Source: an uncultured Rhizobiaceae group bacterium
Lineage (GTDB): Bacteria > Pseudomonadota > Alphaproteobacteria > Rhizobiales > Rhizobiaceae
NCBI GenBank assembly: GCA_937930845.1
Contig: CALHBJ010000009.1
Coordinates: 62,001-126,000 of the forward strand
Direction: 5' to 3'
DNA: 64,000 nt
Part shown: piece after piece, positions 18,342 through 27,649 of the stretch
Numbering within the stretch: the first letter of the stretch is position 1
Layout: the number at the start of each line of letters is the position of its first letter
Made by a program: the position numbers and the translations under genes
Notes under the pieces: model-generated
Told to the model about the DNA's origin: nothing
Databases searched by the model: none
Seen by the model: only the letters and a program-made list of their open reading frames with translations

Positions 18342-19514
18342 ATGACTGCACCGGCTGAAGTTCTGGACGTGTCAAAACCCGCATGGCGAACTGCGGAAGA
18401 CGTGGCCATGCTGGAAGATATGACCCTGCGTTTCATGTCTGAAGAAGTCGCACCGCATTATGAGCGGTTTGAAAAGCAGGAAATGGTTGATCGGGAAGTC
18501 TGGGAAAAAAGTGGCGAAGCAGGCCTGCTGTGCGCGTCCATGCCTGAAGCCTATGGGGGTGCTGGCGGCACCTATGCCCATGAGGCGGTGATAGCTGAGG
18601 CGATTGGTTATGCCGGTGTCGACGGTTTTGGGCTGGCATTGCACAATTCGATTGTCGCGCCTTACATCCTTCACTACGGCTCTGAGGAACAAAAGCAAAA
18701 ATGGCTTCCCCGGATGGCGTCCGGGGAGCTTATTGGCGCAATTGCCATGACAGAACCGGGGGCCGGTTCAGACCTTCAAGGCGTTAAAACCACGGCTGTC
18801 AAAGACGGCAATCACTATAAGATCAACGGTTCCAAAACGTTCATCACAAATGGGCAGCACGCAAATATCATTGTGGTTGTGGCGAAAACCGACCCGGCGC
18901 AGGGCGCCAAGGGCACATCATTGATTGTTTTTGAAACGGATGGTCTGGAAGGTTTTGAACGGGGGCGCAATCTCGACAAGGTGGGATTGAAGTCAAACGA
19001 CACGTCGGAACTTTTCTTCAACGATGTTCGGGTGCCAACCTCAAACTTGCTTGGTGCCGAAGAAGGGCGCGGCTTTTTTCAACTGATGGAGCAATTGCCC
19101 CAAGAAAGGCTGTTAATTGCCAATCAAGCGATTTGTGCCATTGAGCGGGCGCTGGCGCTGACGGTTGACTATGTGAAAGAGCGGCGGGCCTTCGGCAAAA
19201 CCATCATGGATTTCCAAAACACCCAATTCAAGCTGGCGGAATTGAAGACCGAAGCCAGCGTGGCGCGCGTATTTGTGGACCATTGTGTGGAACGTCATCT
19301 GGAAGGCGGGCTCGACGCGACCACGGCCTCAATGGCTAAATATTGGGTCACCGATCTGCAATGCAAAGTGATGGACGAATGCGTCCAATTGCATGGTGGC
19401 TATGGCTATATGAACGAATACCCCATCGCCCGCATGTTCCGCGATGCCCGTGTTCAGCGCATCTATGGCGGCACCAATGAAATCATGAAAGTGCTGATCG
19501 CACGGAGCCTTTGA
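18342..19514 (+). CDS. acyl-CoA dehydrogenase, 390-residue long-chain/isovaleryl-like type
   Basis: 390 residues, standard three-domain acyl-CoA dehydrogenase. FAD/substrate signatures AIAMTEPGAGSDLQG and QLHGGYGYMNEYPI are present. The C-terminal loop reads RIYGGTNEI, with Gly where medium-chain enzymes have the catalytic Glu. A Glu in the helix ICAIERALAL is at the alternative position used by long-chain and isovaleryl enzymes, so the enzyme should still be active. GGAG precedes the ATG. Second oxidase of the operon; the two dehydrogenases probably divide substrates. Confidence 0.92.
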   Translation: MTAPAEVLDVSKPAWRTAEDVAMLEDMTLRFMSEEVAPHYERFEKQEMVDREVWEKSGEAGLLCASMPEAYGGAGGTYAHEAVIAEAIGYAGVDGFGLALHNSIVAPYILHYGSEEQKQKWLPRMASGELIGAIAMTEPGAGSDLQGVKTTAVKDGNHYKINGSKTFITNGQHANIIVVVAKTDPAQGAKGTSLIVFETDGLEGFERGRNLDKVGLKSNDTSELFFNDVRVPTSNLLGAEEGRGFFQLMEQLPQERLLIANQAICAIERALALTVDYVKERRAFGKTIMDFQNTQFKLAELKTEASVARVFVDHCVERHLEGGLDATTASMAKYWVTDLQCKVMDECVQLHGGYGYMNEYPIARMFRDARVQRIYGGTNEIMKVLIARSL

Positions 19515-19960
19515 TGAATATACCGGTCGATTTTTCCCCCGAAATGGCACCCCCTTCGGCGCGCTGGATGGGAATGAATGTGCTCGAACATGACCGCGAG
19601 CGGATGTATTCAAAAGTGACGTTTGCGCCGACCAGGGACATGATCAATTTTGGTGGTGTCATTCAGGGCGGGTTCCTCACCGCAATGATGGATGACGCGA
19701 TGGGTTTCAACTGCTTCATCTCGCTGGGCATGAAAATGTCCATGGCGTCGATTGATCTCCACACTCATTTCCTCAAGGCAGTTTCGCTTGGGCCGATTGC
19801 CGTTGAGGCCTGGGTCACCCGGGCTGGAAAATCCGTCGCGTTTTTAGAAGCCAAACTCTATGATCAAACAGGAGAGTTGGCCGCCCGCTCAACTTCGAGC
19901 AGCAAATTGCGCGCCTTTAACGGTTTGCAATTTGAAACAGGTCAGGAGAGGGCTTCATGA
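19514..19960 (+). CDS. PaaI-family hotdog thioesterase
   Basis: 148 residues. Hotdog-fold acyl-CoA thioesterase; the family motif is seen in NFGGVIQGGFLTAMMDDAMG, where GG.L..MMDD helices contain the catalytic acidic residue. It hydrolyses aberrant or excess acyl-CoAs, releasing CoA. The ATG overlaps the preceding dehydrogenase stop (TGATG), and its own stop overlaps the LysE gene (ATGA), so it is firmly in the operon. Substrate range unknown. Confidence 0.88.
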   Translation: MNIPVDFSPEMAPPSARWMGMNVLEHDRERMYSKVTFAPTRDMINFGGVIQGGFLTAMMDDAMGFNCFISLGMKMSMASIDLHTHFLKAVSLGPIAVEAWVTRAGKSVAFLEAKLYDQTGELAARSTSSSKLRAFNGLQFETGQERAS

Positions 19961-20571
19961 GCACTGAATTCTGGATCACCTCACTGGTCGTTGTTCTGTT
20001 ACCAGGCACCGGCGTGCTCTACACAATCGCCTATGGCATTGGGCGGGGATTTTTGCCCTCGGTTGTGGCTGCTTTGGGCTGCACTTTGGGCATTGTGCCT
20101 CATATTCTGGCCAGCGTGTTGGGGCTGGCCGCCATATTGCACACCAGTGCGGTGTTGTTTCAGGCTGTGAAATATGCCGGAGTGCTGTACCTTTTCTATA
20201 TGGCATGGGGGATGCTGCGCAGCGGTGGCCCGCTCACACTGGATGGTTCAAACACGCCAGCTGGATTTGGAAAGATCGTAACCTCCGGTTTTTTGATCAA
20301 CATTCTAAACCCAAAACTCTCGGTGTTCTTTTTGGCATTTCTGCCGCAATTCGTAACGCCCCATGCCGCCAGCCCCCTGCTGGAAATGTTCGGCCTGGGC
20401 GCTTTGTTTATGGCACTCACTTTCATCGTGTTCGTGGGGTACGGTTATCTGGCCGCAACCGCCCGGGCGCACATCATCACCAAACCAACCGTATTGCGTT
20501 GGATGAAAAACAGCTTTGCTGGCGCATTTGCCCTGTTGGGCCTGCGCCTGGCCTTTGCTGAACAGAGGTAA
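19957..20571 (+). CDS. LysE/RhtB family amino-acid or metabolite exporter
   Basis: 204 residues with six hydrophobic segments. LysE-family features: LLPGTGVLYTIAYGIGRG near the start and FLINILNPKLSVFFLAFLPQ in the middle, the conserved NPK region. Exports amino acids or related solutes across the inner membrane. AGGAGAGG is the ribosome site. Its presence inside a beta-oxidation operon is unexpected and may protect from overflow metabolites such as branched-chain amino acids; this is inference. Confidence 0.9.
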   Translation: MSTEFWITSLVVVLLPGTGVLYTIAYGIGRGFLPSVVAALGCTLGIVPHILASVLGLAAILHTSAVLFQAVKYAGVLYLFYMAWGMLRSGGPLTLDGSNTPAGFGKIVTSGFLINILNPKLSVFFLAFLPQFVTPHAASPLLEMFGLGALFMALTFIVFVGYGYLAATARAHIITKPTVLRWMKNSFAGAFALLGLRLAFAEQR

Positions 20572-20574
20572 TTC

Positions 20575-21213
20575 ATGGCCGATTATACGCTGCATTGTTT
20601 CCTGGAATCCGGCAATTCCTACAAGCCGGCACTGATGCTGGAACTGGCCGGGGCCGATTGGGATGCCCGCTGGGTGAATTTTTTCAAAGGCGAACACCGC
20701 TCGCCGGAATATCTGGCCCAAAACGAAATGGGCGAAGTGCCCCTTTTGATCGACCATTCCCAAGGGGATGTGCCCGTTTCCCAGTCTGGCGTCATTCTGT
20801 GGCATCTGGCTGAACGATTTACTCAGTTTGCTGCAGATAATGCCGCGGACAATCGCGAAGTATTGCGCTGGGTTCTGTTCGACAATCACAAACTCACCGG
20901 CAATGTGGCTACCTATCGGTTTCTGCACAAATTCATGGAAAAAGGTGAAACGCCTGAAGGTCAGTTCACCCAGGGGCGCATGATTCAGGCGCTTAAGGTG
21001 CTGAACCGCCGCCTGGATGGTCGCGATTGGGTCGCGGCGGACAAGGTGACAATCGCCGACATATCCCTTTGTGGATATTTGTTCTGGCCAGACCATTTTG
21101 GCGTTGATTGGGCCGATTATCCCCATATCGGCGCCTGGCTGAAACGTATCGAAGACCTACCTAATTATTCAAAACCTGAAAACATATTGCCGTCCGGACC
21201 TTCCGGCAGCTGA
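20575..21213 (+). CDS. glutathione S-transferase family protein
   Basis: 212 residues with an N-terminal thioredoxin-like domain (residues 1-80; ESGNSYKPALMLELAGADW and EVPLLIDHS, with a Ser in the usual catalytic area) and a C-terminal all-helical domain containing VTIADISLCGY. May conjugate glutathione or act on glutathionylated intermediates. It starts 3 bases after the LysE stop. Link to fatty-acid oxidation is by context only. Confidence 0.87.
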   Translation: MADYTLHCFLESGNSYKPALMLELAGADWDARWVNFFKGEHRSPEYLAQNEMGEVPLLIDHSQGDVPVSQSGVILWHLAERFTQFAADNAADNREVLRWVLFDNHKLTGNVATYRFLHKFMEKGETPEGQFTQGRMIQALKVLNRRLDGRDWVAADKVTIADISLCGYLFWPDHFGVDWADYPHIGAWLKRIEDLPNYSKPENILPSGPSGS

Positions 21214-21223
21214 GGAGACAAAA

Positions 21224-22432
21224 ATGGCTGACGCATTCATTTATGACCATGTGCGCACGCCGCGCGGACGCGGCAAAAAAGACGGATCGCTGCATGAGGT
21301 TCCGACCAATCATCTTGCCGCCGGTGTTCTGGAGAGCCTGCGCGACCGCAATGGCCTGGACACCAAACTGGTGGACGATGTGGTGTTTGGTTGTGTTGAT
21401 CCGGTCAAGGAAGCCGGTGGCGATATCACCAGAACTGCCGTGTTGCAGGCCGGATATGACGAAAGCGTTGCCGGTATTCAACTGAACCGCTATTGCGCTT
21501 CGGGCCTCGATTCCGTCAATTTTGCCGCTTCGAAAATCATGGCAGGTGCCGATGATGTGGCAATCGGCGGGGGTGTTGAAAGCATGTCGCGGGTTGGCAT
21601 TGGTGCGGCAGGCAATGCCTGGCCCATGGACCCCACCATTGCGGTGCCTTCTTATTTTGTGCCCCAGGGTATTTCTGCCGACATTATTGCAAGCAAGCAC
21701 GGCTTCACCCGTGACGATGTGGACGCTTATGCGGTGGAAAGCCAAAAGCGGGCGGCCCAGTCCTGGGAAGATGGCCGGTTTAAGAACTCCATCGCGCCGG
21801 TGAAGGACATTAATGGCCTTACACTTCTGGACCATGATGAACACATGCGCCCCGGCACGGACATGCAGTCCCTGGGCGGTCTCAACGCTTCATTTGCCAT
21901 GATGGGTGAACTGGGCGGCTTTGATGCGGTTGCAATCCAGCGCTACCCGGAACTTGAAGAAATCACTCACGTGCACCATGCAGGCAATTCATCGGGCATC
22001 GTGGATGGTTCCGCAGCTGTTCTGCTGGGTTCCAAAGAGGGTGGCAAGGCGATGGGTCTGAAGCCACGCGCCCGTATTCGCGCTTTCACAAATATCGGTT
22101 CCGAGCCAGCCATCATGCTCACCGGCCCGGTGGATGTGACGCGCAAGCTTTTGAAAAAAGCCGATATGAAGGTCGAAGACATCGACCTGTTCGAACTCAA
22201 TGAAGCATTTGCTTCCGTTGTGTTGCGCTACATGCAGGCATTTGAAATTCCCCACGACAAAATCAACGTGTGTGGCGGTGCCATCGCCATGGGCCACCCG
22301 CTGGGTGCCACGGGGGCAATGATCCTGGGCACAGTTCTGGACGAACTGGAACGGCGCGATCTCAACACCGCGCTTGTGACCCTGTGCATCGGCGCAGGCA
22401 TGGGCACGGCCACAATTATCGAACGGGTGTGA
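21224..22432 (+). CDS. acetyl-CoA C-acyltransferase (thiolase)
   Basis: 402 residues. Cleaves 3-ketoacyl-CoA with CoA to acetyl-CoA and a shortened acyl-CoA. The nucleophilic Cys is in LNRYCASGLDSVNFA, the catalytic His in AMGHPLGATGAM, and the second Cys in TLCIGAGMGTA. This is the FadA/FadI type rather than a biosynthetic PhaA. GAGGAG precedes the ATG. It lies immediately upstream of the FadB-type gene, forming the usual thiolase/multifunctional enzyme pair, here with thiolase first. Confidence 0.93.
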   Translation: MADAFIYDHVRTPRGRGKKDGSLHEVPTNHLAAGVLESLRDRNGLDTKLVDDVVFGCVDPVKEAGGDITRTAVLQAGYDESVAGIQLNRYCASGLDSVNFAASKIMAGADDVAIGGGVESMSRVGIGAAGNAWPMDPTIAVPSYFVPQGISADIIASKHGFTRDDVDAYAVESQKRAAQSWEDGRFKNSIAPVKDINGLTLLDHDEHMRPGTDMQSLGGLNASFAMMGELGGFDAVAIQRYPELEEITHVHHAGNSSGIVDGSAAVLLGSKEGGKAMGLKPRARIRAFTNIGSEPAIMLTGPVDVTRKLLKKADMKVEDIDLFELNEAFASVVLRYMQAFEIPHDKINVCGGAIAMGHPLGATGAMILGTVLDELERRDLNTALVTLCIGAGMGTATIIERV

Positions 22433-22441
22433 GGAAAAACC

Positions 22442-24640
22442 ATGAAGAACTTTACACTTGAAAAAGACGCCGACGGCATTGCGCTCATCACCTGGGACAT
22501 GCCCGGCAAATCCATGAACGTCATCGATGCCACCATGATGGATGAATTCGATGCGCTGATCGACAATGTGGCCGGTGACGACAGCATTAAAGGGGCGGTG
22601 ATCACGTCTGGCAAAAAGGCGTTTGGTGCCGGGGCCGATCTGACGATGCTGCAAAACATCATGGGCGAATACGCCGCCCAAAAAGCCAAGGACGAACAGG
22701 CTGCCGCGCAGACATTGTTTGATGGTGCATATCGCCTCAACCAGACCCTGCGCCGCCTGGAAGCTGGTGACAAGCCATGGGTGGCTGCCCTTAACGGCAT
22801 GGCGCTTGGCGGCTGTCTTGAAATCGCCCTTGCCTGCCATGCGCGGGTTTCCACCGATGACGAAAAGGCCACCTATGGCCTGCCGGAAGTCAAGGTGGGC
22901 CTGTTGCCCGGTGGTGGTGGCACCCAGCGCATTGCCCGCCTTGTGAACCCGCAAGATGGCATGCAAATGCTGTTGCAGGGCAAGGCGCATCCACCCAAAA
23001 AAGCCAAGCAGCTTGGGTTCATCACCGAAATTGTGCCCGCAGCTGAGGTGGTCGAGACCGCCAAACAGATGATCCGCGATGGTTTGAAGGCCGAAGCTCC
23101 CTGGGACCAAAAGGGCTTTAAAGCACCTATTAATGTTTGGTCCCCCGCCGGGGTGCAGATGCTTTCTGCGGGCAACGCGATTTTGCGCAAGGAAACCTAT
23201 GCGAATTATCCAAACGCGCTGAACATCATGAAATGCGTTTATGAGGGTTTGCTGCTCCCCTTCGATACGGCGCTGAAAGTGGAGAGTCGGTATTTCGCGC
23301 ATACTTTGACGACGCCAGAAGCCAAGGCGATGATCCGCTCCCTGTTCGTCAATATGCAGGAACTGAACAAAGGGGCACGCCGCCCTGATGTTGCCAAACA
23401 AGAACTCAAAAAAGTAGGTGTTATCGGTGCAGGCTTTATGGGCGCTGGCATTGCCTATGTAACGGCCAAGGCCGGTCTTGAGGTGGTTCTTCTGGACCGG
23501 GACAAAGAAGCGGCTGAGAAAGGCAAGGCCTATTCCGAAGGATTGCTGGACAAAGCGATTTCGCGCAAACGCTCCACCCCGGAAAAGAAAGAGGCCCTGC
23601 TCAATCTGATCACTGCCACCGACGATTACGCTGCCCTGGAAGGCTGTGATCTGGTTGTGGAAGCGGTGTTTGAAGACAAGGGCATCAAAAAGGCTGTCAC
23701 GGAAAGCACCGAAGCGGTTATCAGCGACACGGCTATCTTTGCGTCCAATACGTCCACCATTCCAATTACGGAACTGGCGCAGGCTTCTTCACGGGCCAAA
23801 AACTTTGTCGGCATCCACTTCTTCTCACCGGTGGACCGGATGATGCTTGTAGAAATCATCATGGGTGAAGAAACCGGCGACGAAGCGCTGGCAATGGCAA
23901 TCGACTATGTTCTGGCGATCAAGAAAACGCCTATCGTGGTCAATGATTCCCGTGGCTTTTACGTCAACCGTTGTGTCATGCGCTATATGAACGAAGCCTG
24001 GAACATGCTTGCCGATGGCGTCCCTGCACCCATGGTGGAAAATGCCGCCAAAATGGTGGGCATGCCGGTTGGGCCGCTGACGTTGAATGACGAAGTGGCC
24101 ATTGATCTGTCGCAAAAGGTGATCAAGCAAACCATTGCTGATCTGGGACAAGGCGCGGTTGATCCGCGTCACGTGTCTTTGGTCAATACACTGGTGGATG
24201 ACCATGGCCGGTTGGGCAAAAAGGCTGGCAAAGGTTTCTTCGACTACCCGGAAAAGCCCGGCAAAAAGAAACTGTGGCCGGAATTGAAGAACCTGTTCCC
24301 GCAGCTCGACCCCGATACGATTGATGTTGGTGATTTGAAAGACCGGTATCTTTATACGATTGCGATGGAAGCCGCGCGCACCGTTGAAGAACAGGTGGTA
24401 ACCGATATTCGTGAGGCGGATGTGGGAGCGATTCTGGGATTTGGTTTTGCCCCTTATACGGGCGGTCCGCTGTCTTTCATCGATGAAATTGGTCTTGCCG
24501 CATTCAAATCGAGAGCCGAGGAACTCGCCAAGGAATATGGCGATCACTTTGCCCCGATCGATCTGATCAAGGATATGGCAGCAAAAGGCGACACATTTTA
24601 CGGTCGCTTTGGATTTGGAGAAGATCAGGCAGCTGCCTGA
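22442..24640 (+). CDS. fatty-acid oxidation multifunctional enzyme: enoyl-CoA hydratase / 3-hydroxyacyl-CoA dehydrogenase
   Basis: 732 residues. The N-terminal crotonase domain (about 1-200) has FGAGADLTML and LNGMALGGCLEIAL for the oxyanion hole. The NAD-binding domain starts near residue 322 (KVGVIGAGFMGAGIAYV), followed by the 3HCDH domains with HFFSPVDRMMLVEI and NDSRGFYVNR. FadB/FadJ architecture. It performs hydration of enoyl-CoA and NAD-dependent oxidation of the hydroxyacyl-CoA. Last gene of the operon, followed by a strong terminator. Confidence 0.94.
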   Translation: MKNFTLEKDADGIALITWDMPGKSMNVIDATMMDEFDALIDNVAGDDSIKGAVITSGKKAFGAGADLTMLQNIMGEYAAQKAKDEQAAAQTLFDGAYRLNQTLRRLEAGDKPWVAALNGMALGGCLEIALACHARVSTDDEKATYGLPEVKVGLLPGGGGTQRIARLVNPQDGMQMLLQGKAHPPKKAKQLGFITEIVPAAEVVETAKQMIRDGLKAEAPWDQKGFKAPINVWSPAGVQMLSAGNAILRKETYANYPNALNIMKCVYEGLLLPFDTALKVESRYFAHTLTTPEAKAMIRSLFVNMQELNKGARRPDVAKQELKKVGVIGAGFMGAGIAYVTAKAGLEVVLLDRDKEAAEKGKAYSEGLLDKAISRKRSTPEKKEALLNLITATDDYAALEGCDLVVEAVFEDKGIKKAVTESTEAVISDTAIFASNTSTIPITELAQASSRAKNFVGIHFFSPVDRMMLVEIIMGEETGDEALAMAIDYVLAIKKTPIVVNDSRGFYVNRCVMRYMNEAWNMLADGVPAPMVENAAKMVGMPVGPLTLNDEVAIDLSQKVIKQTIADLGQGAVDPRHVSLVNTLVDDHGRLGKKAGKGFFDYPEKPGKKKLWPELKNLFPQLDPDTIDVGDLKDRYLYTIAMEAARTVEEQVVTDIREADVGAILGFGFAPYTGGPLSFIDEIGLAAFKSRAEELAKEYGDHFAPIDLIKDMAAKGDTFYGRFGFGEDQAAA

Positions 24641-24673
24641 TTTCCTTACCTTTATATAAGCGTAATAAAGAAT

Positions 24674-24699
24674 GCCGGGGCGAAAGCCCCGGCTTTTTT
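24674..24699 (+). terminator. rho-independent terminator of the beta-oxidation operon
   Basis: Perfect 8-bp stem GCCGGGGC / GCCCCGGC closed by a GAAA tetraloop and followed by six T. It ends the operon that began at 16493. Confidence 0.95.
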
Positions 24700-24862
24700 G
24701 ATTCAGACATTAACCACACAAATAGTTCATCTGCGAAAATCGTCGGAACACGTTCTATCCTGATATACTGGTTTCCTACCTGCACTGGCCGTTCTGTTTT
24801 GACTGGCACTGGCCGGATACTGGCTAAGCTCTTGGCCGAGGGACCAATTGGGGACGGGAAAA

Positions 24863-26170
24863 GTGGACGAACTTGCCGCCGATATATACATCAACACCCG
24901 CAATGGCGTCGAAGACGAACCAATGGTGAGACCCATTGTGCCGGTTTCGTCATCGGGTGTTGACGAAGGCTCACAAACAAAAACTACATCTGGTCCGTGG
25001 CGTATTGAAACCCTGAATTCCTTTGGCGAAATTCAAAACAATGCCTACCGCTGGCAGGAATTGGAGACTTCCTGCACCGATCCGCAAACGCCATTTCAAA
25101 GCTTTGCCTGGTGCTCCAGCTGGTGCGACGTTTATGCGCGCACCAGGCCCGGCACGGTGGAACCCCAGGTCTTTCTGATTTTCAAAGGTGACATTCTGGT
25201 AGCTTTGTTGCCCTTGATGGTTGAGACCCATATGGGAGCACGGGTGCTTACTGTTTTGGGGGAACCCCATTCACAAATCGCCAATATACTGGTGCGCGAT
25301 GGATATGATTGCAGCGATGGCCTGAATCTTTGCCTGCAACAGGTTGCCCTGGTCGCCCACGCAGACGTCATTGCCATTGGGCCAATTCCCCAGGACTCTG
25401 TGCTGCTTACCGCTATGCATGGGGACGCTTTGTCGGCGGACCCTGCGGAATATTTGTCCCTGCATGACCGGCTCAAGGATGACGCACCCACCGACCTGCT
25501 CGCATCCATGTCGAAAAACCGGCGCAAGGATTTCAACCGAAAACGCCGCCTGCTGGAGGCGCGGGGCAAGGTGACATTTGATGTGATCAACGCCAGTGAC
25601 CCTGCCTTTTCGGACACAGTCCAACGCGCACTTGACCTCAAACGCGACTGGCTAAAGCGGGAAAATATTTTCTCACTGGGGCTGACACGCGACGGTGTCG
25701 ATGAATTTTTGGCCCAATTGCCACGGACCGCCACTGGGTTTCAGGCAGAGCTTGAAATACTCAAACTGAATGATGACGTTGTTGCAATCACCATAAACTT
25801 GGTCGGTAAAGGTCTGCGCCACTGCTACCTCACCGCCTATGATATGGCTTATTTCGAATGTTCTCCCGGCACCCAAATATTGGTGTCATCCCTGTTGAAC
25901 GCCGCGCAGAATGGGGAAACCGCCTATAGTTTTTTAGGATATCCAACGCCGTTCAAGGCGATGTGGACCAATGATACAATCGGGCTGTTGCGCTATCAGC
26001 AAGCACTCACGGTTAAGGGTAAAGTCTGGCTTTATGCTTGGACACGCGGGTTGCGGCCCTTTGCCAAAAAGCTCGTCAGCGCCCTGCGTGCCGGATCGCC
26101 ATTGCCCATTCTTGGGCAATTGGGAGCATTGACGACAAAATTACTTTCAACGCTGGGTCGAAAGCGGTAA
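24863..26170 (+). CDS. GNAT-superfamily acetyltransferase (BioF2/CelD-like)
   Basis: About 435 residues. A long N-terminal segment is followed by the Acetyltransf_6-type domain: PFQSFAWCSSWCDVY near residue 75, LLASMSKNRRKDFNRKRR in the middle and LGYPTPFKAMWTN late. Related proteins (CelD/BioF2-like) are implicated in polysaccharide or envelope modification, but substrates are mostly unknown. I favour the GTG at 24863, which follows GGGACGGGAAAA; a TTG at 24848 is possible. It stands alone between a terminator and the isomerase gene. Confidence 0.75.
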   Translation: MDELAADIYINTRNGVEDEPMVRPIVPVSSSGVDEGSQTKTTSGPWRIETLNSFGEIQNNAYRWQELETSCTDPQTPFQSFAWCSSWCDVYARTRPGTVEPQVFLIFKGDILVALLPLMVETHMGARVLTVLGEPHSQIANILVRDGYDCSDGLNLCLQQVALVAHADVIAIGPIPQDSVLLTAMHGDALSADPAEYLSLHDRLKDDAPTDLLASMSKNRRKDFNRKRRLLEARGKVTFDVINASDPAFSDTVQRALDLKRDWLKRENIFSLGLTRDGVDEFLAQLPRTATGFQAELEILKLNDDVVAITINLVGKGLRHCYLTAYDMAYFECSPGTQILVSSLLNAAQNGETAYSFLGYPTPFKAMWTNDTIGLLRYQQALTVKGKVWLYAWTRGLRPFAKKLVSALRAGSPLPILGQLGALTTKLLSTLGRKR

Positions 26171-26213
26171 CCCATTCCGCAGACTAAGGTCACGACCCTG
26201 GAGCTTGAAACAC

Positions 26214-26831
26214 ATGGCAACGCAACTCGACTATTATTTTTTTGGGGCATCCCCCTTCACCTATCTGGGTCACCAGGCCGTGCGCGATGTGGCCAGCAAG
26301 CATGGGGTCAAACTGGCGTATAAGCCGGTTAATCTGTTCGCACTTTGGGAAGAATCCGGTGCTGTTCCCCCTGGGCAGCGTCCGCCAGTTCGCCAGCGCT
26401 ATCGCTTGCTCGAACTCCAGCGCGTTGCGGAAATGCGTGGTTTACCGATCAACCTGAAGCCAAAATTTTTTCCAGCAGATACGACTTTGGCCGATTCCTG
26501 CGCCATTGCCATTTCGGCCCGCGACGAAGATCCAGGCGACTATCTGGGGCTGATTTTCAAAGGCGTTTGGGTCGATGAGGCCAATATGGCCGATGAAGCT
26601 GAGGTCGCCGATCGTCTTGCCGCCAGCGGCTTTGATCCCGATACCATTATCAACGCGGCAAAATCTGACGAAACAGCGGCTGTGCGAAACGCCAATTCAG
26701 CAGATGCCATCAAGCAAGATGCTGTAGGTGTGCCCGCCTATGTCCTCAATGGCGAAGTGTTCTGGGGTCAGGACCGGATAGAATTCATCGACCATGCCCT
26801 GACAAGTGGTCGTCCGCCCTATACGGCCTGA
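26214..26831 (+). CDS. 2-hydroxychromene-2-carboxylate isomerase-like DsbA-family protein
   Basis: 205 residues beginning MATQLDYYFFGASPFTYLG. Kappa-class GST/DsbA fold without a CxxC: the usual catalytic position has SPFTYLG, with Ser as in 2-hydroxychromene-2-carboxylate isomerases. C-terminal VGVPAYVLNGEVFWGQDR is diagnostic. NahD-type enzymes use glutathione to isomerise an aromatic intermediate, but many homologues lie outside such pathways, as here. GGAG upstream supports ATG 26214. Real substrate unknown. Confidence 0.85.
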   Translation: MATQLDYYFFGASPFTYLGHQAVRDVASKHGVKLAYKPVNLFALWEESGAVPPGQRPPVRQRYRLLELQRVAEMRGLPINLKPKFFPADTTLADSCAIAISARDEDPGDYLGLIFKGVWVDEANMADEAEVADRLAASGFDPDTIINAAKSDETAAVRNANSADAIKQDAVGVPAYVLNGEVFWGQDRIEFIDHALTSGRPPYTA

Positions 26832-26895
26832 TATTAGCCGACTGATTGCGAACCAAACATCCACAGCGTCACATTCGTGTGTCTGGACAAGTGCG

Positions 26896-26911
26896 ACATA
26901 CAGTCATATGT
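26896..26911. promoter_or_regulatory. candidate operator upstream of S24-type regulator
   Basis: ACATA-CAGTCA-TATGT is a 5+5 inverted repeat about 40 bases before the regulator ATG and just upstream of an AT-rich TAGGATAAAAT run that could be a -10 region. Placement suits autoregulation. The arms are short, so this is tentative. Confidence 0.35.
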
Positions 26912-26949
26912 AGGATAAAATTCCTGTAATCGGCAAATCCGAGCGACAC

Positions 26950-27648
26950 ATGTTTTCACACCGGCAGGTATGGGCGGCAATAGATTCACTGGCGCAACAG
27001 CACGACATGTCGGTTTCCCGGCTGGCGCGCAATGCCGGACTGGATGCAACGACTTTCAATAAATCAAAGCGCGTGTCGGCGGATGGGCGCCAGCGTTGGC
27101 CTTCCACAGAATCCCTCAACAAGATCATGCAGGCAACCAACACTTCCCTGGAAGCGTTTACGGAACTGATGCAGGACGACAAACGTTCCTTCGCGGAACG
27201 CTTTGAGCGCCTTGGACTGGCATCCGGGTTCGGTGAAAGTGGCCAAGCGCCTTTCAACAGGCCCGTCTCCATTCCCCTGCTGGGGCTGGCACAGGCTGGC
27301 AGTGGCGGTTTTTTTGACGATGCCGGCCTGCCATCCGGCGAAGGTTGGGATGCTGTGGATTTTCCCAAGCCGGACGGTGAATCCATCTATGCTTTGGAAA
27401 TTTCAGGCGACAGCATGTTGCCGCTCTACCGTGATGGAGACCGCATCATCGTTTCACCCACCGCCTCTATTCGACGCGGTGACCGCATCGTGGTGCGCAC
27501 CAATGAGGGTGAGGTCATGGCCAAAATTCTGGTGCGCAGAACCGCCAGCCTGATTGAGTTGGAATCCGCCAATCCCGACCATGAAAACCGTTCCGTTTCC
27601 CTGCAGGAAGTGGACTGGATCGCGCGCATTGTGTGGGCCAGTCAATAG
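26950..27648 (+). CDS. HTH regulator with S24 (LexA-like) self-cleavage domain
   Basis: 232 residues. N-terminal DNA-binding domain (about 5-75; MSVSRLARNAGLDATTFNKS) and C-terminal peptidase S24 domain. The LexA-type scissile Ala-Gly is at 116-117 (GLAQAGSGG). The catalytic Ser155 is in SGDSM and Lys192 in EVMAKIL, a 37-residue spacing identical to E. coli LexA Ser119/Lys156. All parts for RecA-stimulated or spontaneous self-cleavage are present. Homologues are conserved single-copy genes in Rhizobiales; no prophage genes surround it, so it is likely a resident stress regulator. It is followed two bases later by a VOC gene. Confidence 0.88.
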   Translation: MFSHRQVWAAIDSLAQQHDMSVSRLARNAGLDATTFNKSKRVSADGRQRWPSTESLNKIMQATNTSLEAFTELMQDDKRSFAERFERLGLASGFGESGQAPFNRPVSIPLLGLAQAGSGGFFDDAGLPSGEGWDAVDFPKPDGESIYALEISGDSMLPLYRDGDRIIVSPTASIRRGDRIVVRTNEGEVMAKILVRRTASLIELESANPDHENRSVSLQEVDWIARIVWASQ

Positions 27649-27649
27649 G

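Noticed and set aside
21989-23401. 470-residue minus-strand open frame across the thiolase and FadB genes
   Set aside because: Antisense to two genes with clear catalytic motifs; composition rich in His/Arg/Gln as expected from a reversed coding strand.
26950-27648. S24 regulator as a sign of a prophage
   Set aside because: Neighbours are ordinary chromosomal genes; no integrase, terminase or structural genes nearby.
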